A DNA stretch of 64,000 nt from 34-65-8 sp964516135 (GCA_964516135.1 CAZEWN010000003.1:124001-188000); one strand, 5' to 3'. Positions 45,094-54,319 are shown, numbered from the stretch's first letter. Numbers and translations are program-made. Notes: a model not told the origin generated them from the letters alone.

Positions 45094-46458
45094 TCAGCTA
45101 AATCCAACACTCAGGAAATCGGGCCGCGGGCCGTTCCACTCGCCCGCAGGCACCGGGGTGTCATCCTCGTCGCGGTGACGGCGGGGGGCGCGTTCGGGAC
45201 GCTCGGAGGGTTCCGCACGCGGGCGGCGTTCCTCGCGGCCGCGGCGCGGGCGTTCCTCACGAATCCGACCCTCGCGGCGCGGGCGCTCCTCGCGCGGCTC
45301 CTCGCGCTTCGGTTCGGGCGCAGGCTTGAGTTCCACGCGCACGTCGGCCTTGCCGAACACCGGCACTTGGGCGCCCGTCAGCTTTTCGACGTTGGCGATC
45401 GCCTCGGCATCTTCTTCCGAGACCAGCGTGAACGCGCGGCCCTTGGCTCCGGCGCGACCGGTGCGACCGATCCGGTGGACGTAGTCGTCGGGGTGCCAGG
45501 GCGTGTCGAAATTGAACACGTGGCTGACGCCCTTGATGTCGAGCCCGCGCGCGGCAACGTCGCTGGCGACGAGGATGTTGATCTCGCCCGCCTTGAACCG
45601 GGCCAGTTCCTTCAGTCGGCTCGACTGGTCCATGTCCCCGTGGATCTCGCCGCTCGAAAAACCGTGGCTGATGAGGCTCTTGTTCAGTTCGCGCACCGTC
45701 GTCTTGCGGTTCGCGAAGATGATCGCGGTTTCCACCAGGTCGTTGCGCAGGAGCCAGCGCAGCGTATCGCGCTTGTCGCGAGCCTTCACCGGTACCTTGA
45801 ACGCAGTAATATCCTTGTTCGTGCTCGCCGCTCGGCTGACCTCGATCCGCTTTGGATTGGTCAGGAATTTCTTCGCCAGCTTTTCAATCGGCGGCGGCAT
45901 CGTGGCTGAGAACAGCATCGTCTGGCGGTTTTCAGGCAGCTTGGAGCAGATGAACTCGATGTCGGGGATGAACCCCATGTCGAGCATCCGGTCCGCCTCG
46001 TCGATCACCAGCAGCTCGCAACCGGTGAGGAGGATCTTGCCGCGTTCGAACAGGTCCATCAGCCGGCCGGGCGTGGCGATCAGAACGTCGACGCCTTCGC
46101 CCAGCGCCTTGACCTGATCGCCCATCTGCACCCCGCCAATCAGCAGGGCCATCTTCAGGTCGTGGTTCTTGCCGTACTTCTCGAAGTTTTCCGCGACCTG
46201 GGCAGCCAGTTCACGGGTCGGCTCGAGGATCAGGCTGCGCGGCATCAGCGCGCGGCGGCGGCCATGGGCGAGGATGTCGATCATCGGCAGCACGAAGCTG
46301 GCGGTCTTGCCCGTCCCCGTCTGCGCGATGCCGATCAGGTCCTTCATCATCAGAACCGGCGGAATCGCTTCGGCCTGGATCGCCGTGGGCGTGGTATAGC
46401 CGGCGTCTTCGATCGCCTGAAGCAGCTTTTCGGAAAGGCCGAGATCGGCGAAAGTCAT
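45094..46458 (-). CDS. rhlE: DEAD-box ATP-dependent RNA helicase, RhlE-like
   Basis: The 454-residue product begins MTFADLGLSEKLLQAIEDAG and has the Q motif YTTPTAIQAEAIP, motif I AQTGTGKTASFVLPM, PTRELAAQV, the DEAD motif in LLVIDEADRMLDMGF, SATMPPPIEKLAKKF and motif VI HRIGRTGRAGAKGRAFTLVS. Beyond about residue 380 is an Arg/Glu/Pro tail (REERPRREGRIREERPRRGR), typical of RhlE-type helicases and important for RNA binding. It probably remodels rRNA or mRNA, for example in ribosome assembly or cold adaptation. The exact paralog assignment is inferred. Confidence 0.92.
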   Translation of the reverse strand: MTFADLGLSEKLLQAIEDAGYTTPTAIQAEAIPPVLMMKDLIGIAQTGTGKTASFVLPMIDILAHGRRRALMPRSLILEPTRELAAQVAENFEKYGKNHDLKMALLIGGVQMGDQVKALGEGVDVLIATPGRLMDLFERGKILLTGCELLVIDEADRMLDMGFIPDIEFICSKLPENRQTMLFSATMPPPIEKLAKKFLTNPKRIEVSRAASTNKDITAFKVPVKARDKRDTLRWLLRNDLVETAIIFANRKTTVRELNKSLISHGFSSGEIHGDMDQSSRLKELARFKAGEINILVASDVAARGLDIKGVSHVFNFDTPWHPDDYVHRIGRTGRAGAKGRAFTLVSEEDAEAIANVEKLTGAQVPVFGKADVRVELKPAPEPKREEPREERPRREGRIREERPRRGREERRPRAEPSERPERAPRRHRDEDDTPVPAGEWNGPRPDFLSVGFS

Positions 46459-46581
46459 AAGGTCAGAAAATGTCCGGTTGGCGGGGTGCCGGGAGCACCC
46501 GAAAGCGTCGCGCGCGTTCGCGGGCGCACAATCGCCGCGCCCATGCGCGCGGGCGCCGGGAAAGTCAAGGATAGCGAAGCT

Positions 46582-47142
46582 CTACTGGTCCGCGACGAGG
46601 ACCATTTCGCGCAGGCCGCTTAATTCGCACTTGGCGCCCGTGCGGGCCTGCAATTTGTCGCGATTGACGCACAGCATGCCATCGCGGCCCGGCTCGACAT
46701 AAAAGCCTGAGTAGAAGTCTTGCGCGCGGCAGGCCTTCTCCAGGCTGGCGCTGATGATCCGTTCGTCGCGCATGTAAAGCATCAGCCGGTTGCCCGGCGC
46801 GGCTTGGGCGGCGGCGATCGCGCGCAAGGGCAGGCACCGGCCCATCTTGCGCGCGACATAGCGCGACTGCCCCGGCTGGCGGGCGATGTCGGTGGTCAGG
46901 TTTTCGCGCAAGGCGGGACTGATAGGACTGATCCTGATGGTCACGCGCCGCTCGATCCGGACTTGCCGCTGCAAGGGAATGCCCGTCACCGCCTCCACGA
47001 TACGCCAGCCCGGCGCATCCAGTTCGGCGCGGGCCGGGGGATTTGGACGGTCCACCTCCGGCACCATCCGGGGCTCGTCGGCAACGGGAGGGCCAGGCAG
47101 CAGGAACGCGAAAGGCGCGAGGTAGGCAAGCAAGCTGGGCAT
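46582..47142 (-). CDS. Conserved hypothetical protein, probably exported
   Basis: From the ATG at 47142 the product has 186 residues: MPSLLAYLAPFAFLLPGPPV (a hydrophobic N-terminus, possibly a signal peptide), a Pro-rich linker, and a domain with RQVRIERRVTIRISPISPAL, SRYVARKMGRCLPLRAIAAA, LMLYMRDERIISASLEKACR and DFYSGFYVEPGRDGMLCVNR. Three Cys lie in the second half. I know this motif set (GRCLP...RDRRIVSA...CRARDFYSGFYVE) from many sphingomonad genomes but no function is assigned. A GTG at 47160 or an ATG at 47178 are other possible starts. It diverges from the FAD-dehydrogenase gene. Confidence 0.72.
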   Translation of the reverse strand: MPSLLAYLAPFAFLLPGPPVADEPRMVPEVDRPNPPARAELDAPGWRIVEAVTGIPLQRQVRIERRVTIRISPISPALRENLTTDIARQPGQSRYVARKMGRCLPLRAIAAAQAAPGNRLMLYMRDERIISASLEKACRAQDFYSGFYVEPGRDGMLCVNRDKLQARTGAKCELSGLREMVLVADQ

Positions 47143-47294
47143 CGGCAGGCGAGCAAACACTCCTGAACGCGCGAACAAAATCGGCGCGGCGCTGTAGGAA
47201 CGGCTTAGTGGCAGCGCTTGAATATGGGCTTAATTGCAATCGCCCTTCATGCAAGTGCTGACGCATCGGAGCCGCGACACTATAGGGCAGGACT

Positions 47295-48743
47295 ATGGAC
47301 GAGACGCCTGAATTCATCGCGGCGGCGGCGGCAATGCTGGGTCCACGCGGGTGGACCGGCGACCCCGATCTGGTCAATCCGTGGCTGACCGATTGGCGCG
47401 GGCGATATACCGGGCGCGCGCTCGGCCTCGCCTCCCCCGCAAACACGTCGGACGTCTCCGCGTTCGTGACGTTGTGCGCGCGGCACGCGGTTCCGATCGT
47501 GCCGCAGGGCGGCAACAGCGGCATGTCCGGCGGCGCCACCCCGGACGACAGCGGTCGCGCGGTAGTGCTTTCGCTGCGTCGCATGAATGCCGTCCGCCGC
47601 ATCGACGGGCAAGCGGGCGAAGCGGTGTGCGAGGCGGGCGTCATCCTGCAGACGCTTCATGACCATGCCGCGCGCCATGGCTTGCGTTTCCCGTTGACGC
47701 TGGGCGGCAAAGGTTCGGCAACCGTTGGGGGGCTGATATCGACCAATGCCGGCGGCACGCAGGTCTTGCGGCACGGCACGATGCGCGCGCAGGTTCTGGG
47801 GCTGGAAGCAGTCCTGGCTGATGGCAGCGTTTTCGACAGCCTCGCCCCACTCAAGAAAGACAATCGCGGTTTTGACCTGAAGCAATTGCTGATCGGGTCC
47901 GAGGGGACGCTCGGCATCGTCACGGCGGCGACGCTTAAGCTGCTTCCCGCGATCGGCGGACGCGTGGTGATGTGGGCGGGGCTTGGCGCGATAAGCGATG
48001 CGCGGCGCCTTTTGCTGCTCGCACAGCGCGAGGCGGGCGAGGCGCTGGAAGGCTTCGAGGTCCTGCCCGCGCATTGCCTCGAGGCGGTGCTGGGTTATCT
48101 ACCTGGCGCCCGCGCGCCGCTTGCAGGCGATCATGCCTGGCACGCGCTGATCGAACTGGTCGCGCCAGAGGCGGGCGCCGGGGCGCTCACCGAAATGGCC
48201 GAACGCCTGCTCGTGGCGGGCCTCGAGGCCGGGACGGTCGAAGACGCGACGATCGCGGCCAGCGAGGCCCAGGCGGAGGCGTGGTGGCTGCTGCGCGAAT
48301 CGATCTCGCCCGCCGAACGGGCGATCGGCCCGGCGATGCAGCACGACATTTCGGTGCCGGTCGCCGCGATGGCGGATTTCGTCGAAGCCGCGGTGCCCCG
48401 GGTTGAGCGGGCGTTCCCTGGCAGCCGCGCGATCGCCTTCGGCCATCTTGGCGACGGCAATGTTCACTTCCACGTCCTCGCCGCGCCCGGCAGCGAGCAG
48501 GCCACATGGGAACAGGTGCAGGGCAAAGCGATCAGTGCCTATGTCCACGACCTTGTCCTGGAATGGCATGGATCGATCAGCGCGGAACATGGCATCGGCC
48601 AGATGAAGCGCGACGAGCTGGAGCGACTGGGCGACCCCGTCGCACTGCGAATCATGCGCGGGGTCAAGGCCGCGCTCGACCCAGCCGGAATCCTCAATCC
48701 GGGCAAACTGGTGACGCTTGCACCGGGGGCCTCGACCCCGTAA
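47295..48743 (+). CDS. FAD-linked D-2-hydroxyacid dehydrogenase (GlcD/D2HGDH family)
   Basis: The 482-residue product has an N-terminal PCMH-type FAD-binding domain (VPIVPQGGNSGMSGGATPDD, LTLGGKGSATVGGLISTNAG, LLIGSEGTLGIVTAATLKLL) and the C-terminal FAD-oxidase domain with the metal/substrate motif FGHLGDGNVHFHV and SAEHGIGQMKRDELE. This family includes D-lactate, glycolate, D-2-hydroxyglutarate and 4-phosphoerythronate oxidoreductases, and the substrate is not distinguishable here. It acts in the cytoplasm, possibly attached to the inner membrane. It stands before the SapC-family gene with a 67-bp gap. Confidence 0.9.
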   Translation: MDETPEFIAAAAAMLGPRGWTGDPDLVNPWLTDWRGRYTGRALGLASPANTSDVSAFVTLCARHAVPIVPQGGNSGMSGGATPDDSGRAVVLSLRRMNAVRRIDGQAGEAVCEAGVILQTLHDHAARHGLRFPLTLGGKGSATVGGLISTNAGGTQVLRHGTMRAQVLGLEAVLADGSVFDSLAPLKKDNRGFDLKQLLIGSEGTLGIVTAATLKLLPAIGGRVVMWAGLGAISDARRLLLLAQREAGEALEGFEVLPAHCLEAVLGYLPGARAPLAGDHAWHALIELVAPEAGAGALTEMAERLLVAGLEAGTVEDATIAASEAQAEAWWLLRESISPAERAIGPAMQHDISVPVAAMADFVEAAVPRVERAFPGSRAIAFGHLGDGNVHFHVLAAPGSEQATWEQVQGKAISAYVHDLVLEWHGSISAEHGIGQMKRDELERLGDPVALRIMRGVKAALDPAGILNPGKLVTLAPGASTP

Positions 48744-48810
48744 AGCGCGCGCTTCGCGCGAGCGGCCAAGCCGTCCGCCCCTGCATTCCAGACCGATCCG
48801 GAGAGTACCG

Positions 48811-49605
48811 ATGGCCAGCGCGCCGCAGCCCACCCTGCCCCTGTTCTATAACGACCTGATGCCGCTCAACAGCCGCGACCATGCCAATTATCGTAGTCGC
48901 ATGATGGATTCGGCCAAGTGGCTCGCGGGTGCGCACGCGATTCCGCTGACCGTTGACGAGTTCGTGCAGGCGCAGCGTGACTTTCCCATCGTGTTTTCCT
49001 CGGGCGACAATCCGCTGCCGCTTGCCCTGATGGGCCTCAACGATGGCGTGAACACTTTTGTCGACGACGAAGGCAAGGTCACCGACCCGGTCTACATCCC
49101 GGCCTATGTACGCCGCTATCCCTTCCTGCTCGCCAAACTGCAGCCGAATAGCGAGGAATTGTCGCTTTGTTTCGATCCCACCACCGAATCGCTGGGCGAA
49201 TTCGATGAGGGGGAAAAGCTGTTCGGCGAGGATGGCCAGCCGACCGAAGCGGTCAAGAACGTGCTCGGTTTCTGCGAACAGTTCGAGCAGGCCGGCCAGC
49301 GGACCAAGGCATTCATCGACGAGCTGAAGAAGCATGACCTGCTGATGGAAGGCGAGATCGCGATCACGCTGCAGTCGGATGAATCCAACCCGTTCGTCTA
49401 TCGCGGCTTCCAGATGATCAACCAGGAAAAACTGCGCGAGGTGCGTGGCGACATCCTGCGCGGATGGAACCAGAACGGCATGCTCGCGCTCGTATATGCG
49501 CACCTGATGTCGCTGGATCTCATGCGGGTGATCTTTGGGCGGCAGCAGCAGCAGGGCAAGGGGCCGCAGTTGCCGAACGCGGTCGGTACCCCCACCGCGC
49601 AATAA
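48811..49605 (+). CDS. SapC-family protein
   Basis: From the ATG at 48811, with GGAGAG upstream, the product has 264 residues starting MASAPQPTLPLFYNDLMPLN, then NPLPLALMGLNDGVNTFVDD, VYIPAYVRRYPFLLAKLQ, LCFDPTTESL and FQMINQEKLREVRGDILRGW, ending in a region with QQQQGKGPQ. The family is named after the SapC protein of S-layer/peptide-resistance loci and is common in sphingomonads and caulobacters; its true role is not established and no signal peptide is visible. It is closed by a strong terminator at 49737-49769. Confidence 0.85.
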   Translation: MASAPQPTLPLFYNDLMPLNSRDHANYRSRMMDSAKWLAGAHAIPLTVDEFVQAQRDFPIVFSSGDNPLPLALMGLNDGVNTFVDDEGKVTDPVYIPAYVRRYPFLLAKLQPNSEELSLCFDPTTESLGEFDEGEKLFGEDGQPTEAVKNVLGFCEQFEQAGQRTKAFIDELKKHDLLMEGEIAITLQSDESNPFVYRGFQMINQEKLREVRGDILRGWNQNGMLALVYAHLMSLDLMRVIFGRQQQQGKGPQLPNAVGTPTAQ

Positions 49606-49701
49606 TCGCATAATTGATGGCAACGCGGGGTTGAAACGCGCTGATTTGGGCTCTATTTGCCAGTGGTCCGGTTGGCGCTGCCCTCATGGCGTCGCCGGAT
49701 T

Positions 49702-49719
49702 GGTGCACGCTAGTGCACC
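49702..49719. repeat. Perfect 18-bp inverted repeat
   Basis: GGTGCAC at 49702-49708 and GTGCACC at 49713-49719 flank GCTA. It lies in the convergent gap after sapC, beyond the end of the minus-strand amidohydrolase gene. It resembles an operator dyad or a small terminator stem, but no T-run follows on either strand. Confidence 0.5.
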
Positions 49720-49736
49720 TCCTCCCTGAACCTTGG

Positions 49737-49769
49737 CCACCTCGTGCATATTGCACGGGGTGGTTTTTT
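49737..49769 (+). terminator. Rho-independent terminator after sapC
   Basis: CCACCTCGTGCA (49737-49748) pairs with TGCACGGGGTGG (49752-49763), with one T-G wobble and the loop TAT, and is followed directly by TTTTTTATT. It reaches 2 bp into the 3' end of the convergent amidohydrolase gene. Confidence 0.95.
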
Positions 49770-50718
49770 ATTCCGCCGCCAGCATGAAGCCTGGTTCGCG
49801 ACCAAGCGTGACCGTGCATGCGGCCAGATCGCGCACCAGCCCCGAGAGCACGCGCGCAATCGCGGGCATGCGGGCGGAGGGTTCGGACAGCCGGGCATCA
49901 AGATAGGTCGCGCGGCAGACCTCGACCTGCAGCGCATGGATGCCGCGCCCGGGCTGCCCGTGACGGTCGAGGATGTATCCGCCGGCATAGGGTCGATTGT
50001 GCGCGGCGACCCGACCGACGCTGCCGAGGTGGGCAAGCGCACGCGCCGAAAGCGCGGCATCGCAGCTTGCGCCGAAACGATCGCCGATCACGAATTCGGC
50101 AGGGGCCTCGTGCGGAACGCGACGCCTAAGCGGCGGCATCGAATGCAGGTCGATCAACAGTGCGACGCCCCACCGATCACGGATTGTCTCGAGCGCCAGC
50201 CCGAGCTGGCGATGATAGCCCTGGTGAACTCCCGCGATGCGCTCTTCCAGCTCGGCGCGAGTCAGGCGGCGGTTCCAGATTTCCCCCATCCCGTGCAACC
50301 TGCGCGGTACCAACCCCAGGCCCGCGCGCGACCGACGATTGGCGAAGGAGCGGCGCTGCCCACGCGGCGCGCCCCCAATCACCATGTCCCAGTCCACATC
50401 GTCACTGGCGCGGTTGAGGTCGATCAGCGCGCGCGGGGCATGGGCCACGAGCAATCCCGCCCCGGTCGCCTGGGCTACTTCGCGCGCCAGGGCATCAACA
50501 TGGCGATCCTCCAGCCGCATCGCGCAGAATTCCGGGTCGCGCATCCGCCCGCGCAAATCGTCGGAATAGGCCCGTCCGGCGTGCGGGACCGAAATCAGGA
50601 CCGGCACGGGTGGCGATTTTGGCAACGACAGCTCGAACGGAGGCTCGAGCGCGGTCGCCGCGCCCCTGCCGTCCGGAGGCGCGGGCGAATCGGATCGGTC
50701 GGTGGTTCGGTCGCCCAT
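49768..50718 (-). CDS. N-formylglutamate amidohydrolase family protein
   Basis: From the ATG at 50718 the product has 316 residues. The N-terminal 30 are polar and Pro-rich, then come PVLISVPHAGRAYSDDLR, CAMRLEDRHVDALAREVAQ, DLNRASDDVDWDMVIG, VALLIDLHSMPPLRRR, VIGDRFGASCD and RPYAGGYILDRHGQPGRGIH, which is the HutG-like N-formylglutamate amidohydrolase fold with conserved metal-binding His, Asp and Glu. HutG acts in histidine breakdown, but no hut genes are near, so a related amide substrate is possible. It diverges from cpdR over 111 bp. Confidence 0.88.
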   Translation of the reverse strand: MGDRTTDRSDSPAPPDGRGAATALEPPFELSLPKSPPVPVLISVPHAGRAYSDDLRGRMRDPEFCAMRLEDRHVDALAREVAQATGAGLLVAHAPRALIDLNRASDDVDWDMVIGGAPRGQRRSFANRRSRAGLGLVPRRLHGMGEIWNRRLTRAELEERIAGVHQGYHRQLGLALETIRDRWGVALLIDLHSMPPLRRRVPHEAPAEFVIGDRFGASCDAALSARALAHLGSVGRVAAHNRPYAGGYILDRHGQPGRGIHALQVEVCRATYLDARLSEPSARMPAIARVLSGLVRDLAACTVTLGREPGFMLAAE

Positions 50719-50829
50719 TGCAGTCAATTGCTGCAGCGTGGACGCGGTGCTGTCAAAGGGATGCGCGCAGGTTTGTGTCAAAGCAGGGCAGCCGTCCCGG
50801 TGGCCAAGATTTCTTAAGCGCTTCGCATT

Positions 50830-51231
50830 ATGGACAGCCACATGAACAACAGCCAAGCCCTGAAAATCCTGCTTGCCGAAGACGACGCGGCTATGCGCGG
50901 TTACATCAGCCGGGCGCTGGACAACGCCGGCTATCTCGTAACAGCGGTCGATCGCGGCACGGCGGCGCTGACACTGCTCGAGACCGAGCGCTTCGACCTG
51001 CTGCTGTCCGACATTGTGATGCCGGAAATGGACGGGATCGAGTTGGCACAGCGCGCCTCGGAATGCAGCCCCTGGACCAAGGTAATGTTCATCACCGGGT
51101 TCGCGGCGGTGACGCTGAAGGCCAGCCGGGAACAGCCGCAGGCGAAGGTGCTGTCGAAACCCTTTCACCTGCGCGATCTTGTGCTGGAGGTGCAGCGCAC
51201 GTTCGAGGACCGGATCGCGGCGACGGTTTAG
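50830..51231 (+). CDS. cpdR: CpdR-type single-domain response regulator
   Basis: The 133-residue receiver domain begins LKILLAEDDAAMRGYISRAL, with the acidic pocket EDD, phospho-acceptor Asp61 in LLLSDIVMPEMDGIELA, Thr in MFITGFAAVTLKA and Lys in VLSKPFHLRDLVLEVQ. The last two stretches closely follow Caulobacter CpdR, which in its unphosphorylated form recruits substrates such as McpA and PdeA to the ClpXP protease and so helps drive the cell cycle through the CckA-ChpT pathway. The first four residues before the second Met (MDSH) are an optional extension. No output domain is present. Confidence 0.9.
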   Translation: MDSHMNNSQALKILLAEDDAAMRGYISRALDNAGYLVTAVDRGTAALTLLETERFDLLLSDIVMPEMDGIELAQRASECSPWTKVMFITGFAAVTLKASREQPQAKVLSKPFHLRDLVLEVQRTFEDRIAATV

Positions 51232-51300
51232 GGTCTTGCACCCATCTGGCCTGCCCGCTAAAGGGCGCGCCTGCCGCATGAGCCGGCATACCGATGGCCC

Positions 51301-51375
51301 GGGCGTATAGCTCAGTGGTAGAGCACTATGTTGACATCGTAGGGGTCGCAAGTTCAATCCTTGCTACGCCCACCA
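51301..51375 (+). tRNA. tRNA-Val(GAC)
   Basis: The 75-nt cloverleaf is complete. Acceptor GGGCGTA (51301-51307) pairs with TACGCCC (51365-51371). The D arm holds GCTC...GAGC, the anticodon stem CTATG/CGTAG frames the loop TTGACAT (anticodon GAC, valine), and the T arm carries GTTCAATCC. ACCA follows with the CCA encoded. It is transcribed away from cpdR and ends just before a terminator. Confidence 0.97.
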
Positions 51376-51383
51376 TCGGCTAG

Positions 51384-51419
51384 AAAGCCCCGCGGATCAC
51401 CAGGTCCGTGGGGCTTTTT
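51384..51419 (+). terminator. Terminator after tRNA-Val(GAC)
   Basis: AAAGCCCCGCGGA (51384-51396) pairs with TCCGTGGGGCTTT (from 51405), with one G-T mismatch and a short loop, and is followed by a T-rich run through 51419. Its position 9 bp after the tRNA CCA makes it the likely transcript end. Confidence 0.9.
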
Positions 51420-51597
51420 GCTTTTCCGGCTGGGCGCCAGCCGAGCCGAGACGTGGCACGATCCTTCCACACGTCGCGGGTCCGTCGGTGCAGTGCACGC
51501 GCGTTGCACGGGGCAGGCGCGTCGACGGGCTAGCCCTCCCACTGCCTTCTTGCGGACTTGCGGACTTCTTTGGCAAGAATGGAAGATCGCTCTTGCA

Positions 51598-51616
51598 AAT
51601 GCGACTGACTCGCAAT
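51598..51616. promoter_or_regulatory. Fur-like palindrome upstream of the TonB receptor
   Basis: TGCGA (51600-51604) and TCGCA (51610-51614) flank CTGAC within AATGCGACTGACTCGCAAT, a dyad shaped like alphaproteobacterial Fur or iron-box sites. It lies about 33 bp upstream of the receptor ATG, where a repressor would block transcription. Inference from pattern and from the iron-uptake context. Confidence 0.4.
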
Positions 51617-51647
51617 AGCAGCGTCCTCACTTGTTGTGAGGGCTTAC

Positions 51648-53741
51648 ATGTACCGTTTCCAGCCTATTATCCTGTGCGGAACCGCGTTGAGCGCGGTGCC
51701 GGCGTTCGCCGAAACCTCTGCCGATGCGGTGATCGAGCAGCAACGCGTCATCGTGGTCACCGGAGCGCGCGAGGAAGCAAGCACCTCCACGAAGACGGAT
51801 ACCCCGGTCATCGAGACGCCGCAGCCAATCACCGTCATCGATGACGCGCTGTATCTCGCTCAGGGAGCCATCTCGGTCGGCGATACCCTGCGTTACGCAT
51901 CAGGCGTGACGGCCAATCCCTATGGCCCCGACAGCCGTGTCGATGGCGCGTTCGTACGCGGGATCAACGCGTTGCAATTTCGCGACGGCATGCGCGACGT
52001 GTTCAGCTTTTATGCAACCATCCGCGCCGATCCCTACAATTTCGATCAGGTCGAACTGGTTCGCGGCCCTGCCTCGGTGCTGTTTGGCCAGGGTGCGCTG
52101 GGCGGAATCGTGAACCTCGTGTCGAAACGGCCGGAATTCGAGGCCTCGGGCGACGCATCACTGCGTTACGGCTCGTTCAACCGCAAGGAGGCGCTGCTCG
52201 ATCTCACCGGCCCGATCGGCGGGCAAGTAGCGGCTCGTCTGATCGCGCGCGTGCGCGATGCCGATACCCAAACCGACTTCGTGCCCGATGACCGGGTGAT
52301 GGTGGCGCCCTCGCTTGCCTTCCGGTTCGGACCCGATACCGACCTGACGCTGATCGGGCTTTATCAAGAGGATGATGGAGGCTCTACCTCGCAATTCCTT
52401 CCGCTGGTCGGGACGATCCTGCCCAACCCCAATGGTCAATTGCCCAACGACCTTTTCATCGGCAAGCCGGGGTGGGACCGCTACGACGGACGATTGCTCC
52501 AGGGGACCGCGCTGTTCGAACATCGGTTCGGCGATAGTGCGCAGCTCAACCTCAAGGCGCGCTACATCGACAGCGACCTGACCTACCTCACCCACTACCC
52601 CAACAGTTACAGCAACCCCGCCAGTCCCTATCTCGACGCGGACCAGCGCCAGATCGGCCTCTATGTCGATGGCAGCGTCGCGCGAATGGAGATCTTTTCC
52701 ACCGACAACAACGTGCGGCTGGATTTCGCGACTGGCAGCGCGATCGAGCACACGCTGCTCGCCGGGATCGACTTCAGTTTCAACCGGGTCCGCAAGATTG
52801 GCGGCTTCGGCTTCGAGATCATCGACATCTACGACGTCGATTACGGCGCGCTGTCGGATTACGGCGGCGGGTTGCCACCACCCGTCTCGCAGCGGGAAGA
52901 CACGCACCAGGACCAGGTTGGTGTCTATGTTCAGAATCAGGCGCGGTTCTTCGACCGTGTCTCGTTGGTGCTCGGCGCGCGGCGCGACTGGACCAGCGCG
53001 CGCAGCTTCGCCGGGCCGCGCCGCCATGACGCCGCGACCACCTATCGCGCCGGCCTGATCGGCGAAATCGTGCCGGGCGTCTCGCCATTCGCGAGCTATA
53101 CCGAAAGCTTCGAGCCAATCGCGGGCACCGACAGCCAGGGCGCGGCCTTCATCCCCAAGCGCGGACGCCAGTACGAAGCCGGGATCAAGTTCCACCCGGC
53201 GGACAGCATTCTGCTGACCCTGACCGGCTATCATATCAAGGAAACCAACCGCCCGGTTTCCGACGACAGCACTCCGGCCCCCTTCGACCAGATTCAGCTC
53301 GGATCGCTGACATCCAAGGGTGTCGAGTTGGAAGGCACCGCGACCTTCCCCGGTGACATCAGCCTGATCGCCGCCGCCAGCTATAACGAGGCGGAACTCG
53401 ATGGGACCGATCGCCAGCTCGACAACGTGCCCAAGTTCAACGCCTCGCTCTGGGCTACCAAGGGGTTCGCGCTCGGCGGGGATGTCGCGCTCCTGGTCGG
53501 TGGAGGGGTGCGGCACGTGGGCAAGAACCGCTCGTTCGGGCCGGCGTTTCCCGATGGAATCGTCACCCCGGGTTTCACGCTGTTCGATGCCCTGACGGAA
53601 GTCAGCTTCGGCAACTGGAGCCTGGCGATCAACGCGACCAACCTGTTCGACAAACGATACTACGCGGCCTGCCTCGCACGCGGCGACTGCTTCATGGGCA
53701 GCGAGCGCAATGTGTTCGGCACGGTGAGCTACCGCTTCTGA
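51648..53741 (+). CDS. TonB-dependent siderophore receptor
   Basis: From the ATG at 51648 the product has 697 residues, with a signal peptide ending AFAET. The TonB-box-like motif VIVVTGAREEAS comes next, followed by the plug domain (PQPITVIDDALYLAQGAISV, VRGPASVLFGQGALGGIVNL) and a C-terminal 22-strand barrel (last strand ERNVFGTVSYRF, with terminal Phe). It has the layout of the FhuA/FpvA branch. It probably imports a ferric siderophore across the outer membrane. The start is preceded by GAGGG and by a Fur-like dyad at 51598-51616. It is followed without a gap by two membrane-protein genes. Confidence 0.92.
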   Translation: MYRFQPIILCGTALSAVPAFAETSADAVIEQQRVIVVTGAREEASTSTKTDTPVIETPQPITVIDDALYLAQGAISVGDTLRYASGVTANPYGPDSRVDGAFVRGINALQFRDGMRDVFSFYATIRADPYNFDQVELVRGPASVLFGQGALGGIVNLVSKRPEFEASGDASLRYGSFNRKEALLDLTGPIGGQVAARLIARVRDADTQTDFVPDDRVMVAPSLAFRFGPDTDLTLIGLYQEDDGGSTSQFLPLVGTILPNPNGQLPNDLFIGKPGWDRYDGRLLQGTALFEHRFGDSAQLNLKARYIDSDLTYLTHYPNSYSNPASPYLDADQRQIGLYVDGSVARMEIFSTDNNVRLDFATGSAIEHTLLAGIDFSFNRVRKIGGFGFEIIDIYDVDYGALSDYGGGLPPPVSQREDTHQDQVGVYVQNQARFFDRVSLVLGARRDWTSARSFAGPRRHDAATTYRAGLIGEIVPGVSPFASYTESFEPIAGTDSQGAAFIPKRGRQYEAGIKFHPADSILLTLTGYHIKETNRPVSDDSTPAPFDQIQLGSLTSKGVELEGTATFPGDISLIAAASYNEAELDGTDRQLDNVPKFNASLWATKGFALGGDVALLVGGGVRHVGKNRSFGPAFPDGIVTPGFTLFDALTEVSFGNWSLAINATNLFDKRYYAACLARGDCFMGSERNVFGTVSYRF

Positions 53742-54319
53742 TGACGCTGGCGGGATCGATGGTGCCGGGCGTGGCGGCGGCTGTTGGTGGTGTTGTGGTC
53801 CTGCGGCTGTCGTGGGGACGCAGCGCCAGGAACAGCGTGCTCAACCTGATTGGCTGGGGAATGCTGGCAATAGCGGCGGTTCTGGCCTGGATCGAGGCGG
53901 GCGCATGGGGCACGTCCATCGCCGCACTGTTTGCAATGGGCGCGGCCCTGCTCGCGCTCGGGTTCGCGGCGTGGCGCTCGCCCCCCGCGCGGCGAACCGC
54001 CTCGAACCGCCGTGCCCGAATGCTTCCGGAAGGAGGGGAACCCCTCCGGATCATGCAACGCATCGTGACGTTCCTGCTGGTCGTGGTTGTCGCGATGGTT
54101 GCCGCAATCGCATTCGCCATAACGGTACGCCGGGTGGCGCTGTTTATGGGCGCGAGCGAGGCCAACGCCAACGTGCTCGCCCTGTTTGCCACGCCGCTGA
54201 TGTGGGCAATGCTGGCTTTCGTACTGCTCATGACCAGGAAACGGACACGCCAGTTCGCCCTGCTTTCCGGCGTTCTCGTTCTTGCCCTGCCCGCCACGCT
54301 GGCGGGAGCAGCGCCATGA
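53741..54319 (+). CDS. Hydrophobic membrane protein in the siderophore-receptor operon
   Basis: The 192-residue product has six likely membrane segments. The first three are at about residues 6-23, 34-49 and 56-76, the later ones at about 107-127, 140-160 and 170-188. A basic middle loop (RTASNRRARMLPEGGEP) lies between the two halves. There is no named family that I recognise. Its ATG overlaps the receptor TGA (TGATG) and its TGA overlaps the PepSY gene start (ATGA), so it is co-translated with both. A role in siderophore handling is inferred from position only. Confidence 0.78.
   Translation: MTLAGSMVPGVAAAVGGVVVLRLSWGRSARNSVLNLIGWGMLAIAAVLAWIEAGAWGTSIAALFAMGAALLALGFAAWRSPPARRTASNRRARMLPEGGEPLRIMQRIVTFLLVVVVAMVAAIAFAITVRRVALFMGASEANANVLALFATPLMWAMLAFVLLMTRKRTRQFALLSGVLVLALPATLAGAAP

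Noticed and set aside
51232..51647. Integrative element next to tRNA-Val
   Set aside because: No integrase gene and no repeat of the tRNA 3' end was found in the downstream part of the window.
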